Part shown: positions 8,502 through 17,658 of the stretch, piece by piece | Numbering within the stretch: position 1 is the first letter of the stretch | Layout: each line of letters starts with the position of its first letter | Assembly: GCF_900537995.1 (NCBI RefSeq) | Contig: NZ_LR027880.1 | Location: forward strand, 1,558,001 to 1,622,000 | Direction of reading: 5' to 3' | Source of the DNA: Roseburia intestinalis L1-82 | Lineage (GTDB): Bacteria > Bacillota > Clostridia > Lachnospirales > Lachnospiraceae | Length of the DNA stretch: 64,000 nt | Notes under the pieces: model-generated | The model's database searches: none | What the model was told of the DNA's origin: nothing | Seen by the model: the letters and a program-made list of their open reading frames with translations, nothing else | Made by a program: the position numbers and the translations under genes

Positions 8502-8927
8502 ATGAAACGGTTATTGGCAATATGCGTATGTTTTTTTATGTGTGTAGGCTTATGTTCGTGTGATTCTTCCCAAACTCGGTCGGTATCATCATATAACTGG
8601 TCTTTAGAATTTATTACTGATTTAGATGGTAATATGTTATTCTCAGGTTCAGTGCATGATGACATACCAGTATTGGATTTGACATTGAGTTTTGAAGAAA
8701 AAAGTTTTATCTTAACAGATAACACTCATAAACAAGAATGGACAGGTACATATTCGCTTGAAAAGATTGACAATTCTTCTTCGAAACTCGGATTAACTTT
8801 TGAAAATTTAGAGGAGCCTGTTACAGGCGTATATGGAACAAGAGTTTATTCTGATGATTCAGAAAGCGCAACAATTACATTACAAACTGATGAAAATATC
8901 CTGTCTTTTGTTGGAGAAGATTCATAA
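8502..8927 (+). CDS. Putative lipoprotein, unknown function
   Basis: A 141-residue protein with a signal peptide and lipobox LCSC (Cys about residue 20). The mature part (SYNWSLEFITDLDGNMLFSG, then KQEWTGTYSLEKID) looks like a lipocalin-like or calycin-type small beta domain, but I cannot assign a family. The start at 8502 puts the signal peptide at the N-terminus; an ATG at 8463 would add 13 polar residues. It directly follows the secreted-protein gene and ends at a bidirectional terminator. Confidence 0.6.
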   Translation: MKRLLAICVCFFMCVGLCSCDSSQTRSVSSYNWSLEFITDLDGNMLFSGSVHDDIPVLDLTLSFEEKSFILTDNTHKQEWTGTYSLEKIDNSSSKLGLTFENLEEPVTGVYGTRVYSDDSESATITLQTDENILSFVGEDS

Positions 8928-8930
8928 ATA

Positions 8931-8973
8931 AAAACAGCCGCTGTAGGAACAAAATCCTACAACGGCTGTTTTT
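8931..8973. terminator. Bidirectional terminator between convergent genes
   Basis: A near-perfect 18-bp stem (8931-8948 with 8955-8973, one bulge) with A-rich and T-rich flanks. It serves the lipoprotein gene on the plus strand and the XRE gene on the minus strand, whose stop codon overlaps it. Confidence 0.85.
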
Positions 8974-9793
8974 ATTTCCACGGCCTGCGCCGGAAGTTCA
9001 TACCAGACTGTTTTATCAGCGGGGATTTCTTGAACAGCTTTTTCAAAAGGCTTCGTTCCTCTTGTGAGAGCCGCTTGTATTTGAGCCGGAACGCCTTGCA
9101 GAATATCTCCGTGAATTGCTGAACCCTGTCCCCCGGAGATTGCATGGCCTTTTGTACTTCCCGTATAAGTTCATCGGCAGGCGTGGTATCCGGCGCACTT
9201 TCGCTGTCATTTTCGTGCGCCTTGCGTATATCATGGAGAATGACGTCCCATGTTTTGTGCGTCACATGGCAGAAAAAATCTTCTTCCTCTATCTGACAGG
9301 CTTCCAACACTTTGATTGCCCGGTCTGCCGCAGCTTCGGGGTGTTCTTCCAGTACCATAGCCCGTAAAGCAGCCAGTGAGCTGTTTGTGTCATGGAAGTG
9401 CATGGTTGCTATCCCGTCCACATAGATTTCTGCGTCTGCCAGCAATTCCTTAAATTTTTCATGGGAGATAATCTCACACAGCAGCCGGTTATTGAAGCGT
9501 TCACTTTTCAGCAGTTCCACGACTTCATCACTCAAATGTAATTCTTCTATCGGGGTGTTTTCATATCTCCGATTATTGGTAAGGCCGAGCAGATAGTCAA
9601 CCGACACCTGATAGAAGTCTGCCAGCTTCAACAGGCTGCCGTGGTTAATTTCCTTGTATTCGTCGTTGTCGTTTTCATAACTGCCGAGGGCTGATTTTGA
9701 AATGCCGGTTTCCTGTGCCAGTTCTTCCAGATTCAAGCCCCGTTCCACCCGTAAATCTTTCAGGCGTTCCTGTACGGAAATGCGGGTTTTCAT
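8972..9793 (-). CDS. XRE-family transcriptional regulator with long C-terminal domain
   Basis: About 273 residues. The N-terminal 65 residues are a HTH_3 domain (LKDLRVERGLNLEELAQETG, SKSALGSYENDND, LADFYQVSVDYLLGLT). The rest is alpha-helical and unassigned; it contains HVTHKTWDVILHDIRKAH and a basic end, and may sense a signal or form dimers. AAGGAG on the minus strand supports ATG 9793 or the GTG six bases upstream. A TATAAT on the minus strand at 9839-9844 and a nearby AAATCG/CGATTT repeat suggest self-regulation. It is the only sizeable minus-strand gene in the ICE region. Confidence 0.75.
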   Translation of the reverse strand: MKTRISVQERLKDLRVERGLNLEELAQETGISKSALGSYENDNDEYKEINHGSLLKLADFYQVSVDYLLGLTNNRRYENTPIEELHLSDEVVELLKSERFNNRLLCEIISHEKFKELLADAEIYVDGIATMHFHDTNSSLAALRAMVLEEHPEAAADRAIKVLEACQIEEEDFFCHVTHKTWDVILHDIRKAHENDSESAPDTTPADELIREVQKAMQSPGDRVQQFTEIFCKAFRLKYKRLSQEERSLLKKLFKKSPLIKQSGMNFRRRPWK

Positions 9794-9799
9794 AAACAC

Positions 9800-10328
9800 A
9801 TCGCTCCTTCCTGCGGCTGGCTGCCGCTGTTATTCCTTATTATACCATATACCGTTCCGAAATCGTGGAATTTTTCGATTTTGGGGCGGTTTTCCTATTT
9901 TATGGACATACGGGAAAGGGTTCAAAAATGAGCTATGATTAAGTCAGTTCATCGATGGATTATTTCCAATCGAATGACCGGCCTGATGGGATATGCTCCC
10001 CGGCGATGTAGCGCAACGACCTGCGGCAAGGAAATGGAGGAACCTTGACCGCAGCGAGCGTACCAACGGGAACGAAACGCCGCTGTGAGATTCAGGGGCA
10101 GGAACGACAGCAGGACAACCCGGCAGAACTGATACCAAAACGCTACCCAAACACGACAAATCGGCGGGGTGTAGTCTGCCCCGTCCGTAATACTATGGGG
10201 CATTTCAAAGCGGCTCTATGGCCGTATTTTCCTTGAAAATCGCCCCGAAACATGACACCAAAAACCTTTATCCGCCTGTTCCCGTTGTTACGGCTGAAAT
10301 GGGCGGATTTTCTATGATAGGAGGCACT
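9800..10328. other. Non-coding stretch at the presumed IME2 left end
   Basis: No convincing gene. The first 100 bases hold the promoter of the minus-strand XRE gene. From about 9960 the sequence becomes GC-rich with several short hairpins of the kind common in Clostridia mobile elements. A change in composition near 9930-9960 probably marks the left end of IME2. Confidence 0.5.
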
Positions 10329-10514
10329 ATGCCGAGAATGAGCAAGAAACGGAAGTTGGAGCTTTCCTTCTTCCTCAATGACCGGGGGCGTGTGGCCTAC
10401 AACGACCTGTGCCGGAAGTGCCAGCATAAGTGCAAGCAGAGTTTCCGGGCTGTCGTGATAGACTGCCCCCATTACCTGTCAAAACGAGCCAAGCGAAAGG
10501 AGAAAATCAGTTAA
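10329..10514 (+). CDS. Small cysteine-containing hypothetical protein
   Basis: A 61-residue basic protein with CRKCQHKCKQ and a later Cys-Pro-His, suggesting a small metal-binding, nucleic-acid-associated protein. AGGAGG lies just upstream of the ATG at 10329. It ends directly against the start of the next gene. Function unknown. Confidence 0.6.
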   Translation: MPRMSKKRKLELSFFLNDRGRVAYNDLCRKCQHKCKQSFRAVVIDCPHYLSKRAKRKEKIS

Positions 10515-10847
10515 ATGGAATTTGAATTTATGAGCGCAGACACGGTTCTGCCGCCTTGTATGCCGCTACCCGCCGCAATGCTTCGGCTGCCGATCAGCAG
10601 CACAGCAAAAGTCATGTATGCCCGTCTGCTGAACACCACCCTTACGGCAGGGATAGAGGATAGCAACGGCATTTTGTTTGTCCGTTTTCCTATCATGGAA
10701 TTAGCGGCAGCCCTCTCCCGCAGCCCCGTCACTGTGAAGCGTTCCCTGAAAGAATTGGAGGACATCGGGCTTATCCTGCGGGTGCGCCGGGGTGTGGGAG
10801 AACCAAACCGCATTTACACGCTGCTTCCCAAAGGAGGGCTGCCATGA
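10515..10847 (+). CDS. Short RepA-like winged-helix protein
   Basis: A 110-residue protein resembling the N-terminal winged-helix part of RepA initiators (AKVMYARLLNTTLTAG, FPIMELAAALSRSPVTVKRS). It lacks the C-terminal part seen in the IME1 RepA, so it may be a stand-alone regulator or a shortened initiator. GAAAGGAG precedes the ATG, and its end overlaps DUF3847 in ATGA. Confidence 0.7.
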   Translation: MEFEFMSADTVLPPCMPLPAAMLRLPISSTAKVMYARLLNTTLTAGIEDSNGILFVRFPIMELAAALSRSPVTVKRSLKELEDIGLILRVRRGVGEPNRIYTLLPKGGLP

Positions 10848-11146
10848 TAAATGAGAAGCTGGAAAAGCTGAATCAGGAGATTGCCAAAGGCGAAGCCAGA
10901 CTGCGGCGGGCGCAGCATGAAGAAAAAATACTGGAACACCAGGTGAAGCAGCTTACCCGGAAGGAACGGACGCACCGGCTCTGTACCAGAGGAGCTATGC
11001 TGGAAAGTTTCCTTTTAAGGCCGGAAGTGCTGACAGACGAGGATGTGATGGACATTCTGAAACAGGCATTTTCTCAAAGTGGCATGAAGGAAATAGTTGC
11101 AGAAAGCGTGAAAGGGCGGGTAGCCGGGGAATCCCTTACGGAGTAA
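10844..11146 (+). CDS. DUF3847-family mobile-element protein
   Basis: A 100-residue protein with an N-terminal coiled coil (KLEKLNQEIAKGEARLRRAQ) and the conserved RKERTHRLCTRGAMLES segment of DUF3847, a family seen next to MobQ relaxase genes. It may be an accessory relaxosome protein because its stop codon abuts the oriT-like repeat. That role is inference. Confidence 0.7.
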   Translation: MINEKLEKLNQEIAKGEARLRRAQHEEKILEHQVKQLTRKERTHRLCTRGAMLESFLLRPEVLTDEDVMDILKQAFSQSGMKEIVAESVKGRVAGESLTE

Positions 11147-11187
11147 GGGCGCAACTATACACCGGTCAAGCCGGTGCGTTGCGCCCT
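11146..11187 (+). other. Candidate oriT of IME2 (RSF1010/MobQ type)
   Basis: AGGGCGCAAC (11146-11155) and GTTGCGCCCT (11178-11187) are perfect inverted repeats enclosing a second perfect pair, CACCGG (11160-11165) and CCGGTG (11171-11176). The GCGCCCT element resembles the RSF1010-family nick region, which fits the MobQ relaxase encoded downstream. The rest of 11188-11433 shows no gene. Confidence 0.65.
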
Positions 11188-11433
11188 GCCGGGGGCTTCC
11201 TGCGGAAAGCGGATGATTTTCAGCACCGTTGCGGCTGCTTCCAATCATCACAGGGGACGCTACACTTCCCCTGCGCTGGCTGCGCCAGCTACCCCTTTGT
11301 GGACTTGCCGCCCGGGAACACCTTGCGCTGCAAGCTGTTCCCGTCCAGCAAGTTTACAATTTATCTATTCCAAAACAGGACTGCCCGTAGTATAATAAAG
11401 CTAATGACGAACACTATCTAAGGAGATGGTTTT

Positions 11434-11793
11434 ATGTATGGATTGATTGCTTTGAATTTCATCATACCCTTTGTTATGGTTTTTGTAGGATATATCTTAA
11501 AGAAGCACCCGGTAAAAGATATGACATCCGGTAACGGATACAATACGCCTACATCTCGGAAGTCACAAGAGCATTGGGATTATGCACAAAGCATAGCACC
11601 TAATATTTTTATTGGTATTGGCAAAACATTAGGTTTGGTAGAAATCGTTTTGTGTATATCCTTACTTCTTCTTAATATTTCTACACAGACTACCGTATTT
11701 GCAGGAGTAGTTGTTGGAATTATTTTTCTGATTTTTGGATTTTATAAAACAGAAACTGGAATTACAAGTAAATTTGCGAACAAAAACTTTTAA
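11434..11793 (+). CDS. Small SdpI-like membrane protein
   Basis: A 119-residue protein with about three membrane segments (residues 3-22, 66-86, 90-107) and, between the first two, a polar loop with YNTPTSRKSQEHWDYAQ that resembles the SdpI family (immunity or membrane-sensing proteins). The gene is AT-rich compared with the rest of IME2, suggesting it was acquired separately as cargo. TAAGGAG lies before the ATG. The family call is from loop and topology only. Confidence 0.55.
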   Translation: MYGLIALNFIIPFVMVFVGYILKKHPVKDMTSGNGYNTPTSRKSQEHWDYAQSIAPNIFIGIGKTLGLVEIVLCISLLLLNISTQTTVFAGVVVGIIFLIFGFYKTETGITSKFANKNF

Positions 11794-11876
11794 GCTATTA
11801 GACAGCTTTCCATCATCGAGCCAACCTGACCCGAACCTTCAAAACTGAATACTAATCGCCTACCAGCGACACCACT

Positions 11877-11911
11877 AAGCAGGAAATCAGAAACGGTTTC
11901 CTGCTTTTCTT
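11877..11911 (+). terminator. Terminator upstream of MobQ relaxase gene
   Basis: AAGCAGGAAA (11877-11886) pairs perfectly with TTTCCTGCTT (11897-11906), followed by a T-rich tract. It separates the SdpI-like cargo from the mobilization genes. Confidence 0.75.
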
Positions 11912-11945
11912 TTGCCCAAAATCAACCACAGGAAGGAGGAACGCT

Positions 11946-13535
11946 ATGCCCTGTCCACACCATGATATAAAAATAATCCAGCGCAGCAACCACCAGTCAG
12001 CCGTTGCGTCTGCCGCCTACCAGAGTGGGGAACGGCTGTTTTCCGAGTACGACCAGAAGCAGAAATACTATTCCCATAAAAGCGAGATTGTCCATACAGA
12101 AATCATGCTGCCGCCCCACGCCCCACCAGCGTATGCAGACCGCAATACTTTGTGGAACGCCGCCGAAGCTATCGAGAAGCAATGGAACTCCCAGCTTGCC
12201 CGGAGAATCGTGCTTGCCATACCGAGGGAAATCCCCCCGGAACAGCACGCCGACCTTATCCGGGACTACTGCCGGGAGTTTTTTGTTTCTAAAGGCATGA
12301 TTGCCGATTTTGCCATCCACGACAAAGGGAATGGGAATCCCCACGCCCACATCCTGCTGACCATGCGGGCAATGGACGAAAACGGGAAATGGCTTCCCAA
12401 GAGCCGGAAGGTTTATGACCTTGACGAGAACGGCGAGCGTATCCGGCTCCCGTCCGGGAGCTGGAAAAGCCACAAGGAGGATACCGTGGACTGGAACGAC
12501 CAGAAGTACGGAGAGATCTGGCGGCAGGGCTGGGCGGCTACCGCTAACCGCTATCTGGAAGCCAACGGACGCCCGGAGCGCCTTGACCTTCGTTCCTATG
12601 AACGGCAGGGGCTTGATAAAATCCCCACCGTCCATATGGGGCCAGCAGTCAGCCAGATGGAGAAACGAGGGATACAGACCAACATCGGCAACTTGAACCG
12701 GGACATCAAAGCCGCCAATTCCCTTATGCAATCTATCCGGCAGATGGTACGCCACCTGAAAGGCTGGATTGCAGACCTGAAGGAGAAAAAAGCCGCCCTG
12801 CTGGAAGCCTTGCAGGAATCGAAGGAACCCACCCTGCCGGAGCTGCTGGGGAAATATCTGGATTTGCGCCGGGAGGAACGTACAGGCTGGACAAGCAAAG
12901 GCCAGCTTACAGGCAGCGTTGCCGATTTCAACAAGGTTATGGAAGCTATCCGCTATCTGCGGGAAAAGGAGCTGTCCACTGTGCAGAGTTTGGACGCTTA
13001 TCTGGATACCGTCAGCGGGCAGGCCGTTTCCATCCGGGCAGAGATGAAGCCGAAAGAACAGCGTATGAAAGAAATCAACACCCTGCTTTCCCATATCGCC
13101 AACTTTGAAGCCCATAAGCCGGTTCATGTGGAGTATGCTGCCATCCGGTTTAAGAAGCCACGGGAACAGTTTGCCGCCGCCCATCGGGACGAGCTGGACG
13201 CCTATAATGCCGCTATCCGTTATTTCAAGGTGCATTTGAAGGAGAAGAAGTACAGCATTAAAAAGCTGAATGAGGAACAGACACAGCTTGCCGGAGAAGT
13301 TGCCGGATATAAGGAACGGTTGTCCGCATTACAGGAGGATGTGAAGATTCTCCGGGATGTGCGTCACTGGCTCAATCAGGTTCTTCCGTCTGAACAGTAC
13401 CGCCAGACCGCCGAGCCGGGAAAGAAACCGTCCATCCAGCAGGCAGTCAAAGGCCGGACGCAGCGTATCCGGGAAGAACAGGCCGAGAAACGGAAGCAGC
13501 CCCGCACAGAGAAAAAACAGGATATGGAACTTTAA
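11946..13535 (+). CDS. MobA/MobL (MobQ) relaxase
   Basis: A 529-residue relaxase. The N-terminal domain (1-220) has the MobA/MobL hallmarks: a conserved start (HHDIKIIQRSNHQSAVASAA), YQSGERLF, HKSEI, and the metal-binding histidines NPHAHILLTMR. The C-terminal 300 residues are long helical, charged segments. It should nick IME2 DNA at the inverted repeat at 11146-11187. GGAAGGAGG lies seven bases before the ATG. Confidence 0.9.
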   Translation: MPCPHHDIKIIQRSNHQSAVASAAYQSGERLFSEYDQKQKYYSHKSEIVHTEIMLPPHAPPAYADRNTLWNAAEAIEKQWNSQLARRIVLAIPREIPPEQHADLIRDYCREFFVSKGMIADFAIHDKGNGNPHAHILLTMRAMDENGKWLPKSRKVYDLDENGERIRLPSGSWKSHKEDTVDWNDQKYGEIWRQGWAATANRYLEANGRPERLDLRSYERQGLDKIPTVHMGPAVSQMEKRGIQTNIGNLNRDIKAANSLMQSIRQMVRHLKGWIADLKEKKAALLEALQESKEPTLPELLGKYLDLRREERTGWTSKGQLTGSVADFNKVMEAIRYLREKELSTVQSLDAYLDTVSGQAVSIRAEMKPKEQRMKEINTLLSHIANFEAHKPVHVEYAAIRFKKPREQFAAAHRDELDAYNAAIRYFKVHLKEKKYSIKKLNEEQTQLAGEVAGYKERLSALQEDVKILRDVRHWLNQVLPSEQYRQTAEPGKKPSIQQAVKGRTQRIREEQAEKRKQPRTEKKQDMEL

Positions 13536-13599
13536 TAGGCGCTTGCTATTTTCTTTTTCGAGAATGACAGGCGCTTTTCTTATTTTCAGGAGGATTTAT

Positions 13600-14241
13600 T
13601 TGAATGTATTTAAAGCTGTCAAGCAGTCTGTTACCACCCGGCAGGCTGCGGAGCATTTTGGAATCCGGGTGGGACGAAACGGGATGTGTGTCTGCCCCTT
13701 CCATGCTGATAAAAACCCCAGCATGAAGGTTGACCGGCGCTTTCACTGTTTCGGCTGTCAGGCAGACGGGGATGTGATTGACTTTGTTTCCCGTCTGGAA
13801 GCTGTCAGTCCGAAGGAAGCCGCCCTCATGCTGGCGCAGGAGTTCTCCATCCCCTATGAGGACAGGGAACCACCCGGCAGGAGAAAACCCAAACCCCGGC
13901 AGGAAACCCCGGAACAGCGGTTTTGCCGCATGGAGCGTTACTGCTTCCGGGTGCTGTCCGATTATTACCATCTTCTGCGCCGCTGGAAACGGGACTATGC
14001 CCCTAAGATGCCGGAAGAAGCATGGCACCCGCTTTTTGTGGAAGCCTTGCAGAAGCAATCCCATGTGGAATATCTGCTGGATGTGCTGCTCTCCCCGGAT
14101 ATGGAGGAACGGGCAGTCCTTATCGTTGACTATGGAAAGGAAGTGAGCAATCTTGAAAGACGAATGGCAGAGCTTGCCGCCCAAGATACGGCAGGCCGCA
14201 GAACAGACCATACAAGAAGCAGCCCCGCCCCGGAGCATTGA
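13600..14241 (+). CDS. CHC2 zinc-finger primase fragment-type protein
   Basis: About 213 residues starting at TTG 13600, supported by AGGAGG at 13589-13594; no suitable ATG lies closer. Residues 10-75 form a DnaG-type CHC2 zinc finger (CVCPFHADKNPSM, FHCFGCQADGDVIDFV). The catalytic TOPRIM domain is absent; the rest is helical and unassigned. Such short primases occur with VirE/VapE-like proteins in mobile elements and probably support replication of the excised form. It overlaps the next gene by 89 bases. Confidence 0.8.
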   Translation: MNVFKAVKQSVTTRQAAEHFGIRVGRNGMCVCPFHADKNPSMKVDRRFHCFGCQADGDVIDFVSRLEAVSPKEAALMLAQEFSIPYEDREPPGRRKPKPRQETPEQRFCRMERYCFRVLSDYYHLLRRWKRDYAPKMPEEAWHPLFVEALQKQSHVEYLLDVLLSPDMEERAVLIVDYGKEVSNLERRMAELAAQDTAGRRTDHTRSSPAPEH

Positions 14242-15547
14242 GGAAGTAAAGGCCATGCTGGAAAGCACCGAGAAAGGCAGCGTCCGCAACAGTATCCGCA
14301 ACTGCCTGACCGTCTTTCAGAATGACCCGCTGCTTTCCGGGGCAATCGCAAAAAATCTGCTGACCGAGCGAGTGGACATTGTAAAGCCCATCGGCTACCA
14401 CCGCATCGGCACCGCCATCACGGACACGGATATGAACTATCTGCTCCTGTATCTGGAAGAAACCTATGGGCTTACCAGTGAGAAAAAGATTACCGCCGCC
14501 ATCGGGATTGTTGCCAATGAAAACGGCTACCACCCCGTCCGGGACTACCTGAACGGCCTTTCATGGGATGGGCAGGAGCGTATCCGCTATTGCCTGCGCC
14601 ACTTTCTGGGAGCCGACACCGACCAGTACACCTATGAAGCCCTGCGGCTGTTCCTGCTGGGAGCCATCCACCGGGCATTTTGCCCCGGCTGTAAATTTGA
14701 AGTCATGCTCTGTCTGGTGGGCGGTCAGGGAGCCGGGAAATCCACCTTTTTCCGGCTGCTGGCAGTAAAAGACGAGTGGTTTTCCGATGATTTGCGGAAG
14801 CTGGATGATGATAACGTGTACCGCAAGCTGCAAGGCCACTGGATTATCGAGATGTCGGAGATGATTGCCACCGCCAATGCCAAGAGCATTGAGGAAATCA
14901 AGTCATTTTTAAGCCGACAGAAGGAGGTCTATAAAATCCCATACGAAACCCACCCGGAGGACAGGCTGCGGCAATGTGTGTTCGGCGGCACTTCCAATGC
15001 CCTTGACTTCCTGCCCCTTGACCGTTCCGGCAACCGGCGCTTCCTGCCGGTCATGGTGTACCCGGAACAGGCCGAGGTTCACATTTTGGAGGACGAAGCC
15101 GCTTCCAGAGCCTATCTTGCACAGGTCTGGGCAGAAGCCATGACGGTTTACCGCAGCGGGGATTTTAAGCTGTCTTTCAGCCCGGAAATGGTGCGCTATC
15201 TCAAAGAACACCAGCGGGATTTCATGCCGGAGGACACCAAGGCCGGGATGATACAGGCATACCTTGACCGCTATACCGGCGGCATGGTGTGTTCCAAGCA
15301 GCTTTTCAAGGAAGCCCTGAACCACCCCTTTGACGAGCCGAAGCAATGGGAAATCCGGGAAGTCAACGACATCATGAACCATTGCGTGACGGGCTGGAAT
15401 TACTTTTCCAACCCCCGTGTGTTCCCGGAATACGGCAGGCAAAAGGGCTGGGAGCGTGAAACGAAAGCAACGGACATCAGCAACGGAGCTGAAAAAATCC
15501 CGGAAGGATTTGAGGAAGTCACGGAACAGATGGAGCTTCCCTTCTGA
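14153..15547 (+). CDS. VirE/VapE-like superfamily 3-type helicase ATPase
   Basis: A 464-residue protein starting at TTG 14153, with GGAAAGGAAG upstream. The central region has Walker A GGQGAGKSTFF (about residues 190-200) and a Walker B-like stretch (HWIIEMSEM), followed by RQKEVYKIPYE and FGGTSNALDFL, typical of virulence-associated E (VapE) proteins. These act as helicases in replication of genomic islands. The long overlap with the primase gene suggests coupled translation and a primase-helicase pair. Confidence 0.85.
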   Translation: MKDEWQSLPPKIRQAAEQTIQEAAPPRSIEEVKAMLESTEKGSVRNSIRNCLTVFQNDPLLSGAIAKNLLTERVDIVKPIGYHRIGTAITDTDMNYLLLYLEETYGLTSEKKITAAIGIVANENGYHPVRDYLNGLSWDGQERIRYCLRHFLGADTDQYTYEALRLFLLGAIHRAFCPGCKFEVMLCLVGGQGAGKSTFFRLLAVKDEWFSDDLRKLDDDNVYRKLQGHWIIEMSEMIATANAKSIEEIKSFLSRQKEVYKIPYETHPEDRLRQCVFGGTSNALDFLPLDRSGNRRFLPVMVYPEQAEVHILEDEAASRAYLAQVWAEAMTVYRSGDFKLSFSPEMVRYLKEHQRDFMPEDTKAGMIQAYLDRYTGGMVCSKQLFKEALNHPFDEPKQWEIREVNDIMNHCVTGWNYFSNPRVFPEYGRQKGWERETKATDISNGAEKIPEGFEEVTEQMELPF

Positions 15548-15789
15548 AAAATGCAGCCGGTTGCCGACCCTGTTGCACTCCCGTTGCCGAGCCGGTTGCC
15601 GGGAAACCCCCCGTAACTGCGGGCTTTTCCCCTTATCAGCAACCAAAACAACAGAAAAATAAAAGAAAATAAAAATAAGAGCCAAACTGCCAGACAGAGA
15701 TAGTTTTCAGGTTTTTTGAAGCCCGTTGCCGGACTTCGTTGCCGACCTTCTCCTTGTCTGGCTTATTCTATTATGGAGGATAACTGCCT
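15548..15789. repeat. Non-coding spacer with repeated GTTGCC hexamers
   Basis: GTTGCCG or a close variant occurs about six times within 15555-15745, in two groups, mostly followed by GA or GG. They may be iteron-like binding sites for replication or recombinase control; equally they may be low-complexity GC-rich sequence. No gene is supported here. Confidence 0.35.
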
Positions 15790-15987
15790 ATGGCAAAAAC
15801 GAAAACAGAGATTCATGTTACCACAGTTTTTGACGGCGAACTGGACGCCACAGACGTCTTTGTGAGCCTGATTGCCCAAAAATATGGGCAGAATACCAGC
15901 AAAGAAAATCTTGCGAAAACACAAGATTTAGAGTATAATAAGGATGAGGTTCAGAAGAACCGTGTTCCGTCTGGATTGTGCGGGTAA
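15790..15987 (+). CDS. Small conserved protein upstream of the serine recombinase
   Basis: A 65-residue protein (TEIHVTTVFDGELDATDVFV, then SLIAQKYG). Small proteins of this kind sit directly upstream of large serine recombinases in Firmicute elements, in the position TnpW holds in IME1; sequence similarity to TnpW is weak. ATGGAGGAT precedes the start. Possibly a recombination directionality or regulatory factor, but that is inference. Confidence 0.55.
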   Translation: MAKTKTEIHVTTVFDGELDATDVFVSLIAQKYGQNTSKENLAKTQDLEYNKDEVQKNRVPSGLCG

Positions 15988-15993
15988 ACGGTT

Positions 15994-17658
15994 ATGATGA
16001 ACGGATATGAATATACAGACATGGACGCAATACTGGCAGGCAGCTTCCGGGCAGCCATCTATTGCAGGCTTTCCAAAGACGATGACCTTGACGGGGAGAG
16101 CGCCAGTATTGCCAACCAGCGGGATATGCTGGAAAAATACTGCGAAAAGCAGGGATGGGAGGTTGTGGCAGTCTATCAGGACGATGGCTACACGGGGCTG
16201 AACATGGAGCGCCCCGACCTGAAACGGATGCTCAAAGCCATCGAGCGCAGGCAGATAAACCTTGTCATAACGAAAGATTTATCGAGGTTGGGCAGAAATT
16301 ATTTGCAGACCGGCACACTCATTGAGGACTTCTTTCCCCGCCACGGCGTCCGCTATATCGCCATGAATGACGGTATCGACACCATGCGGGAGAATAACGA
16401 CATTGCGCCGTTCAAGAACATCCTCAACGAGATGTACAGCAAGGATATTTCCAAGAAGGTACATTCCTCTTACCTTCTGAAAGCCCAGCAAGGCCAGTTT
16501 ACCGGCTGTATCGCCCCTTTCGGGTATCAGAAAGACCCGGAGGACAAAAACCATCTGCTGGTGGACGAGGAAACCGCCCCCATTGTCCGGCAAATCTTCC
16601 GCTGGGCGCTGGAAGGACACGGCCCGAACTTTATCCGGCGCAGGCTGGAAGAACAGAAGGTGCCTTGCCCTACATGGTGGAACCGGGAACGGGGCTTCCG
16701 CAATGTCCGCACTAAATGGGAAAAGAAAGACCCGGTAAACGGGCGGTATATGTGGGATTTTTCGGTAATCAAGGACATCCTGATGAATCCCGTCTATACC
16801 GGGGCTATCGCTTCCCAGAAGAAGGACTACCGCTTCAAAATCGGCACCATCGGGGAAAAAAAGCCGCAGGACTGGATTGTGGTGGAGGAACGGCATGAGC
16901 CGATTGTTGACCGCAAGAGCTTTGACATCGTGCAGGACAAGCTGAAATCCCGGCAGCGTTCCCGCCAGACCGGGGAAATCAGCCTGTTTGCGGGGCTTCT
17001 CAAATGTGGCGAGTGTGGGAAATCACTGACTATCCGCTACACCAACGACAAGCACCCGAAGCAGATTTATTCCTGTAAGACCTATAATGCCTATGGGAAA
17101 CAGCACTGTACCCAGCACCGTGTGGAGTACGAAACCCTTTACCGCCTTGTGCTGAACAAAATCCGGGAATGTGCGAAGGCCGCCCTGATGGACGGGGAAG
17201 CTGTTGCCGGACGGCTTACCAACACCTGTGAAGCCGAGCAGAAAGGCCAGCGGGAAGCGTTGGAGCGTTCCCTGACGAAGCACGAGGAACGGATTGAGGT
17301 ACTGGAAAAAATGGTGCTGCGGCTCTATGAGGACATGGTTGCCGGACGTATCAGCGAAGCAAACTTCAATCTCATGCTGGATAAGACGCAGAAGGAACAG
17401 GCTGAACTAAAGGAACGGGTTGAACAGGGGCGCAGGAAGCTGGCTGATGAAATCCGCCTTGCCGTGGACGCCAAGCAATGGGTGGACGCCATTCAGGAAT
17501 ACGCCGACATCACGGAGCTGGACGCTGCCACCCTCAACCGTCTGATTAAAGAAATCGTTGTCCATGAACACATCGACAGCGATAAGACACGACACATTTC
17601 TATTGAAATTCATTTTAATCTCAAACCCATCCCGGAGGTGGAACAGGTCACGGCCTGA
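15994..17658 (+). CDS. Large serine recombinase of IME2
   Basis: A 554-residue recombinase. The catalytic domain starts at about residue 20 (IYCRLS, nucleophile Ser27; SIANQRDML; DLSRLGRNYLQTG). The recombinase domain and zinc ribbon (CGECGKSLTI...CKTYNAYGKQHC) follow, then a coiled coil and KEIVVHEHID near the end. Motifs are intact. It is clearly a different lineage from the IME1 enzyme, so the two elements were acquired independently. The ribosome site is weak and two ATG codons (15994, 15997) are possible. Confidence 0.92.
   Translation: MMNGYEYTDMDAILAGSFRAAIYCRLSKDDDLDGESASIANQRDMLEKYCEKQGWEVVAVYQDDGYTGLNMERPDLKRMLKAIERRQINLVITKDLSRLGRNYLQTGTLIEDFFPRHGVRYIAMNDGIDTMRENNDIAPFKNILNEMYSKDISKKVHSSYLLKAQQGQFTGCIAPFGYQKDPEDKNHLLVDEETAPIVRQIFRWALEGHGPNFIRRRLEEQKVPCPTWWNRERGFRNVRTKWEKKDPVNGRYMWDFSVIKDILMNPVYTGAIASQKKDYRFKIGTIGEKKPQDWIVVEERHEPIVDRKSFDIVQDKLKSRQRSRQTGEISLFAGLLKCGECGKSLTIRYTNDKHPKQIYSCKTYNAYGKQHCTQHRVEYETLYRLVLNKIRECAKAALMDGEAVAGRLTNTCEAEQKGQREALERSLTKHEERIEVLEKMVLRLYEDMVAGRISEANFNLMLDKTQKEQAELKERVEQGRRKLADEIRLAVDAKQWVDAIQEYADITELDAATLNRLIKEIVVHEHIDSDKTRHISIEIHFNLKPIPEVEQVTA

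Noticed and set aside
10045..10236. Short open frames in the 9800-10328 spacer
   Set aside because: No ribosome sites, no conserved motifs, and several hairpins; better read as the non-coding IME2 left end.
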